DNA of 64,000 nt from Bidens hawaiensis (Eukaryota > Streptophyta > Magnoliopsida > Asterales > Asteraceae). The notes beneath the pieces are model-generated. The model saw only the letters and a program-made list of their open reading frames with translations. It had not been told where the DNA came from and did not search any database. Below, piece after piece: positions 22,131 through 32,999 of this stretch (within the stretch, counting starts at the first letter, position 1; the number at the start of each line of letters is the position of its first letter). The stretch is taken from the NCBI GenBank assembly GCA_021521415.1, contig JAIQDT010003547.1, positions 124,001 to 188,000 on the forward strand, written 5' to 3'. The position numbers and the translations under genes are program-made.

Positions 22131-23399
22131 ATGAACATAGAGGTTCTCGTATGTTCGGAAGCAGAACAAAGTTGGATGACACCGATCACCAATTACCTCG
22201 CAAGAGGTATCTTGCCAGAAAACAAAACAGAGGCGTGGAAGATCCGCCATAAGGCACTAAATTACATGATCGAAAGTGATATTCTTTACAGGCGGTCGTA
22301 CCTGGGACCGCTACTCAGATGCGTAGACCCACAAGACGCAGATTATCTGCTAAGAGAAATCCACGAAGGAATATGCGGCTTACATGCGGGCCCAAGGATG
22401 GTGGTCGCCAAAATCATGAACACAGGATATTATTGGCCAGGCATGCATGTAGACGCCGAAAAAGAATTAAGACGATGTAGTGCTTGCCAACGCCATGCAC
22501 CAAACACTTTGCGTCCAAAAAATGCCATAATACCAGTAACAGCCTCTTGGCCATTTAAAAAATGGGCGATTGACATAACAAGACCATTTCCAGAAGCGCC
22601 AGGGCGTGTGAAGTTCCTCATTGTAGCAATTGATTACTTCACAAAATGGATAGAAGCAAAGCCGGTAGCATCAATCAACGCAGCAAGCGTCAAAAAGTTC
22701 ATATGGGAATTCATCATCTGTCGCTTTGGCCTACCCATGAATTTGGTCAGTGACAACTAAACACAGTTTGCCGACCAACACATCCAAAGATGGTTAAAAG
22801 AGCTCAATGTCACATAAACATTCACTTCCGTTGCTCATCCACAAGGGAATGGTGAAGTGGAGCGCGCCAACAAAACAATCGTTGGCGGAATCAAAAGGAG
22901 GTTGGCAAACCACAAATCAGGATGGTTCGATCAACTACCTCATGTACTATGGGCAATAAGAACGCACAAGAATACAAGTAATGCTGAAACGCCGTTCAGC
23001 CTAACTTACGGTACCGAGGCAATGATCCCCGCTGAAGTCGGCGTTCCGCCACCAAGAGTTACGCTATCAAACGACAACAACGTAGAAAGGCGGCTGGACT
23101 TAATGCTTCTCGAAGAACGTCTAGAGCTAGCAGCAATGAGGGAACAAAATTACAAGCGTCAACTGCAGAAATATTACAACAGGAAAGTGAAAATATGTGA
23201 CTTCAACGCTAGAGATTACGTCCTTCGCAACAACGAGGCATCAAGAGCGCAGGCGCAAGGAAAACTAGCACCATCTTGGGAAGGCCCATATCAAATCAAG
23301 GAAGGATTTGGAAAGGGCACCTACACTTTAATGCATCTCGATGGCTCAGGGGATCCTAGAACATGGAACGCAACACAATTGCGAAAGTGTTATATGTAA
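22131..23399 (+). pseudogene. Tat integrase region
   Basis: Zinc-binding part HEGICGLHAGPRMV ... RRCSACQRH, then catalytic core WAIDITRPFP (D), LVSDN (D) followed at once by TAA (22758-22760), another TAA at 22816-22818, then GNGEVERANKTI (E). After that an open 180-codon stretch: WAIRTHKNTSNAETPFSLTY, a coiled region, and SWEGPYQIKEGFGKGTYTL (GPY module). Ends at TAA 23397-23399. It converges with the antisense gene, whose stop is at 23636. Confidence 0.9.
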
Positions 23400-23635
23400 A
23401 TCGATTCCAATTGTAAAAACAGGCCAAGGTCGAATTTGAATGGAAATGATACTCCACATTTCACAAGTTAAAAGAAACATCGATTTCATTTATATACGTG
23501 TAATTACAAGTGAGCGCTTACGCTCATATAAAAAAAAGAGGAAAAAACAAAACAAAAAAGTGCAACTATAGAAGTCAAGAAGATAGCCTAATATATGTCG
23601 TTGACATTCTTCCCAGATTCAACCACGCTATCTTC
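23400..23635. other. spacer between two convergent genes
   Basis: 236 bp between the integrase stop and the stop of the antisense gene. It is A-rich and must hold both 3' ends; AATAAA-like words are not evident. No other feature seen. Confidence 0.6.
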
Positions 23636-23959
23636 TTAGCCGCCAGCAGGAGCGGCGGAAGGTCCAGCTTGCGAAGGTTCAAGCAAATTCCTCAACAGCT
23701 GCACGCCATTCTCTTCCTTAGCATACTGAGCAACTTCTGAAAGAATATGAAACGTAAGGGAATCGTATTCCGTCTCAGCGGCAGCATACTCCTTTTCCAC
23801 ATCAATGGCATGAAGGGCATAGGCCTCAAGTGGGAGGTTGTCACGCAGATGCGTAATGGCATCCTGAAAACCAGCCTTGTGGTCAAGCTGTTGGGAAGCA
23901 TTGACAAGGGCTCCAACGCAACGCATCAAATCATCACCGCTAATGATGCGTTGGGCAAC

Positions 23960-24019
23960 CTACATAAAGAAAAACATCAGCAGAATGAACAAGAAAACAA
24001 GCAAAAAGGGAGGGAATAC
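23960..24019 (-). other. intron 4 of the antisense gene
   Basis: 60 bp; donor TGCAAG|GTATTCCC, acceptor TTTATGTAG. Phase 0, which restores the frame VAQRIISGDD. Confidence 0.7.
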
Positions 24020-25190
24020 CTTGCAAATAGTATGCTTCAACAACCAATCGCGGTCAGCAGCGGCGACAGCAACCTCAGAAGTCAAAACTTTAATGGCCTC
24101 CTCATTGGAAGCCAGCGTGTCAGCCAACTTGCCAACATCCGCCTTCCTCAATGCAGCTTCTGCCTCCAACTCTTCAATACGCTTGTTCACTCTCGAGTCG
24201 AGCGGAAGCCTCCTTGGCAGCAACAGCGCGACTGCGTGCATCCGCAAGATCAGCATTAGACTTCTTGCACGCAGTCTCAAACTTCTTATAACGGGCGGCG
24301 CGCTCGCGGGCAGACTCCGCCAGATCTGCCTCAACCTTCGCCAGTTTCGCCTCGACATCGCTTAAAGCTTAGCGATGGTCAGACGATTCTTTACCGGCTT
24401 TCCAAGCGCCGTCCTCAGCCTCTTTCACCAAATGTTCCATCTCCCTCATACGAACACCGGCATCAATTTTGTCCTCATGAAGGGCACGGTTATCGCGCAA
24501 CAACTCCGCGAAAGAAGAGAAAGCCTGGACTTGGTGGAAAGTGGTGTCGGAATACAAAGTATTCCGGGGTTGGATTTTACGAGCAATGCGCTCGCCAGGA
24601 GGAACAACATGATCCAAGTACTTAGAGCAAGGGCAGGGTCTTCAAAATTGGCACCGCATGTAACCTTCCAGCCAGGGCGAACACTTGGTTCGCCTCTATT
24701 GAGTCGCGGGGGTCCATATCCACATCTAGTACACCCCCACTCAAACATCCGCTAAACCCGCCACTGCTGCTGCCTTGGAGTTCAAAAAATTTACCTTGTA
24801 CCTTCGCACCCATGCGAAAAGGCATAAAATTTTTGTCGGGTAAAGACTGTCTTGATTTCAAAAAACCAGCGACAAAAATGCTCGCCGATTCAAGACCAAC
24901 CTTAGGCGATTCGTCCACAATCTCCTTCATCGGTTGAGTAGACGAAGCTGGTAGAGAGGCAACCGGGGTTGACCCAGTCGACGCACGAATAGTCGTCACA
25001 ATGGTTTCGGCCTCAGATGGGCCAACCACACCCGTCATTATTGTCAACCTCAGCATCTGTACACTAGGCCCTGCCTCTGACAAGCTGCCAACACTTGTCA
25101 TCATCGGCAAACTGGATAAAAGGGCCGCCAGAGAAGATGCAACACCAGAAGGTGCGGGAGAAATAGTCGATGAAGAAATCGCCAGCATGC

Positions 25191-25257
25191 CTGAAATGAA
25201 CAAACGAATTTAGAAAAGATCAAGTTGATTCAAAAGAAAGAGTAACAAACATTATAC
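25191..25257 (-). other. intron 3 of the antisense gene
   Basis: 67 bp; donor GTCAG|GTATAATG, acceptor TTCATTTCAG. Phase 1; rejoins as G-GC then ATG CTG. Confidence 0.75.
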
Positions 25258-25812
25258 CTGACGATTTAACAAGACTACGCTTGTCAAACCCGCCAAGACG
25301 AGGTTTCTTGAAGACGCGGGGTATCTCTTCATCATCTTCATTAATCACAGGGGTGGAACCCGAATGGTGTGGAACAGTGAACGCCCCAGCCACTGAAGAA
25401 GAGGAAGAAGATGGACCGGTAGATACGAAATTCGTATCCACAACGGTTCCAGAAGCTGCAGCTGCAGAAACAACATCAGTCGCCACCAAAATTGGAGTGG
25501 CAACTGTTGTACCCAGCGCAGACACAACAACCACAGGCTGTGAAGCTGTTGGCGAGGAGAAGCCAACAGAAACCTGTGCGGAGGTGGTTGGGGAAGACAC
25601 CATGCTAGCACTCAAACCGAGTGCTTCAAGTAATGATGCTGAAGAAGACGCCAGATCTTCAAAAGGAACATTGGAGATCATGACGACATCGTCATCATCA
25701 TCCACGGCGTTTCTTGCGGCGGCATCTATCGGAGACGCAACCGTCTCCCCAACACTGCGTTGCACGCCCCTACCACTGCACTTAGGAAGGCGCACAACGT
25801 TAGATCGTCTAC

Positions 25813-25880
25813 CTGAAAGAGAAAATAAGACGTTAGCAAAATAAGCAAACAAAAATAAAAAATGATAAAAGCAGTTGAAC
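25813..25880 (-). other. intron 2 of the antisense gene
   Basis: 68 bp; donor GGAAA|GTTCAACTG, acceptor TTCTCTTTCAG. Phase 1. Other GT sites nearby (25888, 25900) give the wrong phase, so this donor was chosen. Confidence 0.6.
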
Positions 25881-26078
25881 TTTCCACTCTGAAAGGTAAC
25901 AGAGGGTAGGATGGTGGCAGCGGTCGCGAAGCAGGTGATCGCCCCACAGGAAGTGGAAACACAAAGTTTCGAGCAGTCCGAGTAAGGATCGGCTCCTCGC
26001 TGGGACCTAACTCCCTCCGCCCCAGCATTTTAACGACCTCAGGCGCAGGCTGCAGGAGGAGCATGCGGTCGTCCACCT

Positions 26079-26149
26079 CTGAAGAAAAAACAAGTTAGGA
26101 CATTACCAAACAAAGTACACATCGGGGCAAAAGTTAAAAAGACACTAAC
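26079..26149 (-). other. intron 1 of the antisense gene
   Basis: 71 bp; donor CAAG|GTTAGTGTC, acceptor TTTTTTCTTCAG. Phase 1; rejoins the frame as G-AG then GTG GAC GAC. Confidence 0.7.
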
Positions 26150-26938
26150 CTTGACCACCATTAACAATAACCGGTACCAACGGCGCATCATCCCAGATGC
26201 GACTCATACCGAATAACACCAACGCGCGTTCCGGATAGTGACGGAGTGGAGAAAGGCTAGCCTGCAAAGTGGTGAACCAGTGCGAACCGGTATAACGAGC
26301 CACTTTCGGCTCAGGAAGCTCTTTCACATCCGTGTAAAATATAGGATGTGGAACCACGCGCACGGAGACTTAGAAGAACACACTCTTCCACTCATGAAAA
26401 CTAGGCGGCGCATCTAAGGCAATAGCCTTGGCACCAGGGCGAGTATGCAAGTTGTACCACCCCTGGGTGAAACGCCACCAGTAGAAAGCAGATAACCTGT
26501 CAGCCGTTGGAGTAACACCGAGGCAATGACAGGTATATTCGAAATGGCAAAGACGAGCCATCTCGACTGGATGAATCTGGCTGAGATGCAGCCCAAACAC
26601 ACCCAGAACGTCCACCAAAAACCGGGTAAGGGGCAATCAGAAAATGCCCAAATAGAAATACTCCCGATATACGGTAACCTTGCCGACGGTAGCAACCCGA
26701 GCCGTCTTGCCAGGAGCAGGCAACTCAGGCTCATACTCAGGGCCAAGATTATAGACCCTGACCACATTGTTGAAGTCGTCGGCGGACATGCGACAACCGA
26801 CGAACTCCATGGTATTACTCTTCTTAGTCTTCGAGGTTTGAGATGACTCATCCATAAAATGCAGAAAGCTTAGAGGAAAGAAAATGGGAGGAAAGGAAAA
26901 CGGTGAGAAATGGTGCTTGAAATGGTGTTACCTCCCCC

Positions 26939-26946
26939 TATTTATA
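26939..26946 (-). promoter_or_regulatory. TATA box of the antisense gene
   Basis: TATAAATA on the minus strand in the context AGTATAAATAGGGGGAGG, about 85-90 bp upstream of the ATG at 26855. Transcription would start near 26910 and leave a leader of about 55 nt. Confidence 0.6.
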
Positions 26947-27230
26947 CTAATCGCAATTAATGAGGCCCGGGAGATACAAAAAGGATAATTAACGCGTGGC
27001 CCGATCAGAAAGCACCACGATAATAAGATGGCAGGGGATGTGTGTTACAGCTGGGCGCGTCACCGGGATTCTCGCCCACTCGCCTGACACAGGCAGAAAG
27101 TATACAGGGCAGAGCAACCGTCGTCAAACTGTCACGTCCAGCAGTCGTTTCACTGACTTGCATTTGATTCACCCATCCATGCCAAATTACACGTCATCCA
27201 TATAAAAGGAAGCAAAGATGATAAGTATTG

Positions 27231-28060
27231 GCCAAAATAGGCTCCGCCATGGGATGACTTAAGATAAATTACCAGCCAAAATAGGCTCCGCCATGGGATG
27301 ATTTAAGATAAATCACCCGCCAAAGTAGGCTCCGCTATGGGATGATTTAAGATAAATCACCCGCCAAAGTAGGCTCCGCCATGGGATGATTTAAGATAAA
27401 TAACCCGTCAAAATAGGCTCCGCCATGGGATGATTTAAGATAAATCACCCGCTAAAGTAGGCTCCACCATGGGATGATTTAAGATAAATCACCTGCCAAA
27501 GTAGGCTCTGCCATGGGATGATTTAAGATAAATCACCCGCCAAAGTAGGCTCCGCCATGGGATGATTTAAGATAAATCACCCGCCAAAGTAGGCTCCGCC
27601 ATGGGATGACTTTAAGATAAATCACCCGCCAAAATAAGCCCCGCCATGGGATGAGTTAAGATAAATCACCTGCCAAAATAGGCCCCGCCATGGAATGATT
27701 TAAGATAAATCACCCGCCAAAGTTGGCTCCGCCATGGGATGATTTAAGATAAATCACCCGCCAAAGTAGGCTCCGCCATGGGATTATTTAAGATAAATCA
27801 CCCGCCAAAATAGGCCCCGCCATGGGATGATTTAAGATAAATCACCCGCCAAAGTAGGCTCTGCCATGGGATGATTTAAGATAAATCACCCGCCAAAACA
27901 GGTTCCGCCATGGGATGATTTAAGATAAATCACCCGCAAAAATTGGCTCAAACAGACGATTTAAGATAAATCACCGGCCAAAATTGGCTCAAACAGACGA
28001 TTTGACATAAATCACCAGCCAAAGCTAGCTCAGACGGATTATTTAACATAAATTACTCGC
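27231..28060. repeat. 44-bp tandem repeat array in the Tat 3' region
   Basis: About 16 head-to-tail copies of a 44-bp unit with the core GCTCCGCCATGGGATG and TTTAAGATAAATCACC, regular from 27231 to about 27950, then decaying copies to about 28090 in which CTCAAACAGACGATTT replaces the core. Tandem arrays just upstream of the 3' LTR are known in Tat/Ogre elements and can seed satellites. No open frame or structural RNA recognised. Confidence 0.95.
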
Positions 28061-28230
28061 CAAAATGCGGCTACCCAAGGGACGATTAATGAAATCACCC
28101 GTCAAAAACGTGGAACTGCCCACAAAAATAAACCAAACGAACGAGGAAAATCAGTGAAAAGCAAATAACATGCGTAACCAAAAGCCCATGATAAGTCCAC
28201 AACCCCCACTTCTTGAGAGAAGGGCGACTA

Positions 28231-28244
28231 TGGACTAGGGGACT
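28231..28244 (+). other. polypurine-like tract before the Tat 3' LTR
   Basis: TGGACTAGGGGACT directly precedes TGTAGAGG. It is the expected plus-strand priming site, though not purely purine. Confidence 0.5.
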
Positions 28245-28856
28245 TGTAGAGGTAGGGTATGAAACCCACCATTTGACAAAGTATAACACTAGCTTCATAC
28301 GTTGGGCGGAAAACTAGGCGCCAGGATATCACTAACGCCAGGCGTAGTGTCACACCCGGCCCTAAACGGCGGAAACAGCCGGGTGCGCGCGAGTGGGAAT
28401 TGATAATCAAGCACGGGTCATTGCAAACATTCAAATAAATTTTCCATTGCGCATGAAATGTTCAGTACAAAATACATTACATTGTTTAGAATTACATATA
28501 AAAACATCCACATATGAAAAACGTTGAAGATTTCCGCGCCATATCCCCTTACACGGCGGGAACAACCACGCGTGTGGAAGGGATAGAACCAAAATCTTCC
28601 AAAAACTATTTTTGTAGATGTTCTGCGTGAAGTGCTCTATGTGTGACTCCTTGCGCTACTAATTATCACCTGAAAGACACGTAAAAACATTTGAATCAGT
28701 ATAAACTGAGTGAGTTCACAAGTTTTGGTGACTTGATAAATCGTATTGCATCATATCCTTGATAAAACCATATTGAAACACATTTCTGATAACATCATAA
28801 AACATATGCTTGATAAAACCGTCCCGCGGGTTACGCGCGGACATTTCTTAAAACCG

Positions 28857-29070
28857 GGCTCGTTCATGCAAAGTGGCGCTGCCACTACGAGCTAAAACAA
28901 TACCGTCCCGCGGGTTACGCGCGGACGTTGTGCTCGGAAAACTAGGCGCTCGTCCGTGCAATGAGGTGCGACCCCTACGAGCGGGCTTTACAACCAGTAG
29001 TACTACCCCATGACCATACTAGGCACTCGTCTATGCAAAGAGGTGCGACCCCTACGAGTGGGTTGATCAA
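28857..29070. repeat. hairpin modules in the solo LTR
   Basis: Three ~35-bp modules with ends GCTCGT / ACGAGC (last one CTCGT / ACGAG), separated by CCCGCGGGTTACGCGCGGAC-type spacers. They match the modules at 55005-55290. Confidence 0.8.
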
Positions 29071-30570
29071 ACACAGTAGTCCCTACCCTTAGAGTTCCAC
29101 GGACTAGTGATCACTGTCTAAAACTTGCGCACTTACATCGAAAACCATGATAAACACCATGAACAGATAATCGTTTGCATTGCTTGTAAATATACCATGA
29201 TAAAACATAATTTAAATACGTGTCCCTCGCCCCGAAAACAGTTTAAAAACAGTGAAAATAGGGGCTGTGAGACTCACCTGTGATTCTTGTTAAGTGATGG
29301 TTTAGAGAGAGGTTAAACGAGATTCGGGTTTCCTGATGTTAGCCTCGAAATTGTAAGTCTAGAATATGTTTAAATAACAAGAAATATGTGTATTAAGACC
29401 AAGTAATCGAAGAATATAAGGGCTGGTCAGAAAAGTAAATCTCAAGACTAAAGTTTTCGGCTTACCTAGCGATGAAACTGGAAACGGATGCTTGGGAGAT
29501 GGTCAGTGCAGAATTACAGGTTTAAGAGAGGAGTTTGAAGTGTGTTTGTGTGATATTTTTATTCAAGATTTGATGCTTATTTATAGGCAATTTCAAGGGA
29601 ACACAATCCCTTGATTTAGGGAATTGAAATCTTATGTAATGATGACAAGGTATGGGGTTTATTATTATTTATTTTAGGGATGGGGGTGTTGGTCCTAGGG
29701 AGTGGTTATAAGGATTCTGATGGATTTGACAGTACATGCAGGACTGTGGTTGGTGAGAGTAGGTGCGGCTGACAGCTGACATTTCGTGTTACAGTATACT
29801 CTTCCTGGTACTGTTGTCAGTGTGCAGTCAAAAGGTAAAAATCTCTGAAACACGCAATTGGTTCTTTCTGGGCGGGGGTAATCCCTTACATCTGAAGGAT
29901 TGACTAAGTGTTTTGTGCGTGTAGCCTTGCGCGTATAGCCTTTTGCGTGAAGGCCATTTCCTTGAACGTTGTGGGTTCGGCGGCTCCAGTTGGTCTTCGC
30001 GCAAGCGTCCTTGTAACGAATCCTGCGCGTATCACTGCGCAGGCGTCCTTATAAGGAAATCCTGCGAGTCCACCTGGCTCTGCTGGAACCAGCGTTCTCA
30101 GAGTTTATTAACAGGGTGAACTTTTGGATTTAAGCGAAAAGGTGGTTGGTTTCTGTGCAGACGTTCGTGCGTAAAAGGGTTTAGTTTTAAGGTGTCCCGC
30201 GGGGATTCTTCCCGCAGGTGTCTCACAACTCCTTTTTATTTGATGCGGGTAGATGCGTAACCTTCTCGTAGTCAGGGACGTTGAGTTTCATTTGTAGATT
30301 CTCCATGAGGTCTTGGTATTTCAACATAGTGATCAGTTATGTTGAAGTCAATTCCATCTGGGAGCTTCAAACAAACTAGCTCTCAATGTTCCCGCCATGC
30401 GGGGAGGTTAGTTCCCTTTTCCCGCATGCGCATAAATGATTAGGGTCTTAATTAGGAAATTAGGATATTGTTTGAACATAGTTTTACTTTTTGATCATTG
30501 AAGAGGTATGCAACCCATTAGACAGAAACGACATAAAATTAAGTTATGAAAACACAAAACCTGTGCGCGT

Positions 30571-30790
30571 GGCGCACATAACATATGCCCGCGCTGATCC
30601 TAACATGGCGCGCATCGCATCCGCGCTGGCGCATATAACATATGCCCGCGCTGATTCTAACATGGCGCGCATCGCATCCGCGCTGGCGCATATAACATAT
30701 GCCCGCGCTGATCCTAACATGGCGCGCATCGCATCCGCGCTGGCGCATATAACATATGCCCGCGCTGATTCTAACATGGCGCGTATCATA
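30571..30790. repeat. 57-bp tandem repeat in the solo LTR
   Basis: About four copies of a 57-bp unit containing CATATGCCCGCGCTGAT and ATGGCGCGCATCGCATCCG (period 57 measured at 30627, 30684 and 30741). Since 57 is 19 codons, several frames stay open; the resulting ORFs are not genes. Confidence 0.95.
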
Positions 30791-31410
30791 TTCACAATCA
30801 CCTAATAATTAGGTTGATTACTTGGTTTATGGGATTGGGAAATTACCGGGTGTCACACGTAGTGCATGGCGCAAAGAGTGTAGTCCAACATAAAACTTTT
30901 CCTGACACCTCGGGAATGGCAATATAGGACAAAAAGATGGTAACCCACATGGGGATAAACACCAAACCAATGGGGATTGGACAACACATAAAGGACGGTA
31001 CAAACAGTACAACCACGTCCTTGTCAAAAGGCCATGATGATCACCAACTTCCACCAACCACCACGACCGCACGAGTGGAGAATATTATTGATGGAAAATC
31101 TGACAAGGTGGTTGGTCACACTCTCTCTCTTCCGGCTATAAATACTAATAAACCTCCAAATGGTAACAGATATATTTTCTCCTACTCTCACTACCAAATC
31201 ATATTATCTTGTACTATCAAGTACTGATTCTCACGCCAGAGGGTGGTTACGAGAGAATCCCCCCATTCCTCGTAACGAGCTCACGGTGTTCTGTTTTGCA
31301 GGTTACACTCGTCTGCGCCAAGAAGGTTTTATAACCCATCGTGTAGAATACTTAACCATTACCCTCGGACTAACGTGTTAGACCTTGAGGGGTGGATTCG
31401 TGTTTCTTCA

Positions 31411-31755
31411 CCAATTTTCCTGGAGAGTTCGCTTTATACGCCACCATGTAACCTCCTCATTTTTCTGACGAGGTTCAAAAGCCTCAACGATAGTAGCTAA
31501 TTCGAGAGAGGGGGTGGATATTGTGTTGGTTGCAGGTGTCTTTTTCTCTTAAAATGAGCCTGATTGTATGGTCGCCAGAAAATCTAATCGCGGCGGTGGA
31601 GTAGCGATTTTGATTGTGGGAATGGGTGTTAATTGTGGGAGATGTGTTATGGAGTAAAGACCTTGATTGTGGTATACATGTGGTGTCGGAGATGGTCGCC
31701 AGAATTCGAACGGTGGCGATGGAAATTGTCTGCAAAAACATATGTGGGAGAACAT
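31411..31755 (-). pseudogene. left part of an unidentified open frame split by the Tat insertion
   Basis: Minus-strand frame from about 31755 (MFSHICFCRQFPSPPFEFW), with one in-frame TAA before EKKTPATNT, then LELATIVEAFEPRQKNEEV and TWWRIKRTLQENW, running into 17415-17290 across the empty insertion site. I do not recognise a family. It could be a decayed host exon or a chance frame. Confidence 0.3.
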
Positions 31756-31797
31756 GGTAACAGTGTTGATTAGGTCTTGGTGGGAACCACTCTCTCA

Positions 31798-31798
<1 letters not shown>

Positions 31799-31861
<63 letters not shown>
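31799..31861 (+). repeat. (AAT)n microsatellite
   Basis: About 21 AAT units without interruption. Confidence 0.97.
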
Positions 31862-32990
31862 TTTTGTTTTTCATTTTCATTTTTAATTTACTATATTAAA
31901 TGACCGATCTATCTCTTGTTTGAACGATAAAAACTAACGATGTTATCAATTTGGAAGAAATTGGCACCAATTGGAAAACTTAGATAGCCCATTTGCAAAA
32001 ATTTAACTATTTGGATGAAAATCGCAAAAGTGATCAAACCTGAAGGACAATTTAGACACTTTACTAAAAATAGAAGAATGAGAAAGATTTATGGGAAAAA
32101 ACACATTAAAATTAACAAAAAAAGTCACCACTCAAAATAAAAAAAAAAAGTTGTCTTCACAGTCTTCCTTGTTCTAAAAGAGACACAATGTTGAATTGAA
32201 AGTATTATTATTTATTTTTATTTAACGATGTGTTTTTTTTTTATTTTTTTATTTTCAGCATTGATTATATTTTTAACTTGACAATATATCTTTTTTTCTT
32301 GATATTGTGTTATATTTATCCAATATTGTGTTAAATGTAGTGTGTTGTATTGTGTCTTTTAATTTATCATTGTGTTTTTTTTTTACTTTTGTCATTGTAC
32401 CTTTTTATTTTTTAACGAGAAAGACGTGAGAAACTATTAGGTTTTTTTCTTTTTTTGTTTTTGATTTATATTTTGAATTATGACTTTGTTAATTATTTTT
32501 CTTGATTTTTAGGGATATTTTAGGCCACAAATCATTCTGACACTTCTCATTTTTGTTTCCGTCTGTATTTTGACATTTTTCATATGCAAAATGTAACAAA
32601 CCTACTTTTCTCCCTCTAAATTACTGATCCAAGAAACCATGTCTTCATCCTCTTTAAAAATTTTGTTTTCGCTTATTTTCATTAGCGAATGAGTCATCGC
32701 CTGTATAAACCATTGTAACTTATGTTCTAACTATTAGTTCTTATTATTATACGTTTTACCTTGTTGTGCTGCCCAAATTTCCTCTTGTTTCACACACCAA
32801 CACACAGTTAACCTAATTGAGTGATTACACAATCATATCAAAGACTAGATCTCAAACGATGAATCGGCCATGGATTCTCACATACACATTGGTGAAGCTT
32901 CACAATGGAGAGCCTCAAAAAATTCTCCGAGACCATAATATGTATTTATTCAGCTCAATATCTATGCTCACCAAACACCAATGATATTAC
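31862..32990. other. AT-rich sequence, no gene seen
   Basis: Long T and A runs, no supported coding region. It may belong to the 5' part of the PIF element whose transposase remnant follows. Confidence 0.5.
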
Positions 32991-32999
32991 CTGATTTCT

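Larger units (their letters stand above)
23636..26855 (-). pseudogene. antisense five-exon gene inside the Tat element (transposase_28-like / coiled-coil protein)
   Basis: Runs opposite to gag-pol. Exons (minus strand): 26855-26150, 26078-25881, 25812-25258, 25190-24020, 23959-23636, about 2950 nt. All four introns are GT-AG, 60-71 bp, and phases match at each junction (1, 1, 1, 0). Exon 1 reads MDESSQTSKTKKSNT then LPLTRFLVDVLGVFGLHLSQ, HPVEMARLCHFEYTC, FYWWRFTQGWY and FHEWKSVFF, the pattern of the plant family named putative gypsy-type transposon (transposase_28). The middle exons are Ser/Ala/Val-rich with an acidic DDDDD run and a basic KKPRLGG. Exons 4-5 are Ala/Glu/Lys-rich and likely coiled coil (RIEELEAEAALRKADVGKLA). 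Extra antisense ORFs are known in Tat elements; their role is unknown. Defects: TGA 26637-26639, TAA 26367-26369, a stop near 24366, and frameshifts near 24620 and 24190. Confidence 0.75.
28348..30857 (-). mobile_element. solo LTR of a Tekay-type element
   Basis: 2510 bp, TGTCACACCC at the left end and GGTGTCACA at the right, flanked by the direct repeat CGTAG (28343-28347 and 30858-30862). Read on the minus strand it begins like the LTRs at 53492 and 60380 (TGTGACACCCGGTAATTTCC), so it is the same family. No internal region, hence a solo LTR left by LTR-LTR recombination. TATA box on the minus strand at 29585-29578. Confidence 0.95.
17421..31410 (+). mobile_element. complete Tat-lineage Ty3/gypsy retrotransposon with an antisense extra gene
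   Basis: LTRs start TGTAGAGG and end TTTCTTCA. The direct repeat CCAAT lies at 17416-17420 and 31411-31415. Order: LTR, primer site, gag, protease, reverse transcriptase, RNase H, second (archaeal-type) RNase H, integrase, then a gene on the opposite strand, a 44-bp tandem array, purine tract and 3' LTR. The second RNase H and the extra gene place it in the Tat clade. Without the nested solo LTR (28348-30857 plus duplication) it is about 11.5 kb. I count about 27 differences between the ~630-bp LTRs (about 4%). Gag-pol has many stops. Confidence 0.95.
28245..31410 (+). repeat. 3' LTR of the Tat element, split by a solo LTR
   Basis: LTR sequence at 28245-28347 and 30858-31410, interrupted by 28348-30857. 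Removing the insertion and one CGTAG copy gives about 651 bp that aligns with 17421-18052. TATA box at 31137-31144. Confidence 0.95.

Noticed and set aside
23747..24755. Plus-strand frames of 170, 162 and 126 codons
   Set aside because: They are antisense to exons 4 and 5 of the minus-strand gene and lack any recognisable domain.
25281..25844. 187-codon plus-strand frame
   Set aside because: It is the reverse of exon 3 of the antisense gene. Its Ala/Ser/Thr-rich composition is a mirror of the low-complexity coding strand.
27231..28060. CRISPR-like regular repeat array
   Set aside because: The 44-bp units are directly adjacent, with no unique spacers, and the context is a plant retrotransposon. 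It is a tandem repeat.
30491..30805. 104-codon frame coding a repeated AHITYARAD peptide
   Set aside because: The 57-bp repeat is a multiple of three, so all frames without a stop in one unit stay open; both strands show such frames. It lies inside an LTR.
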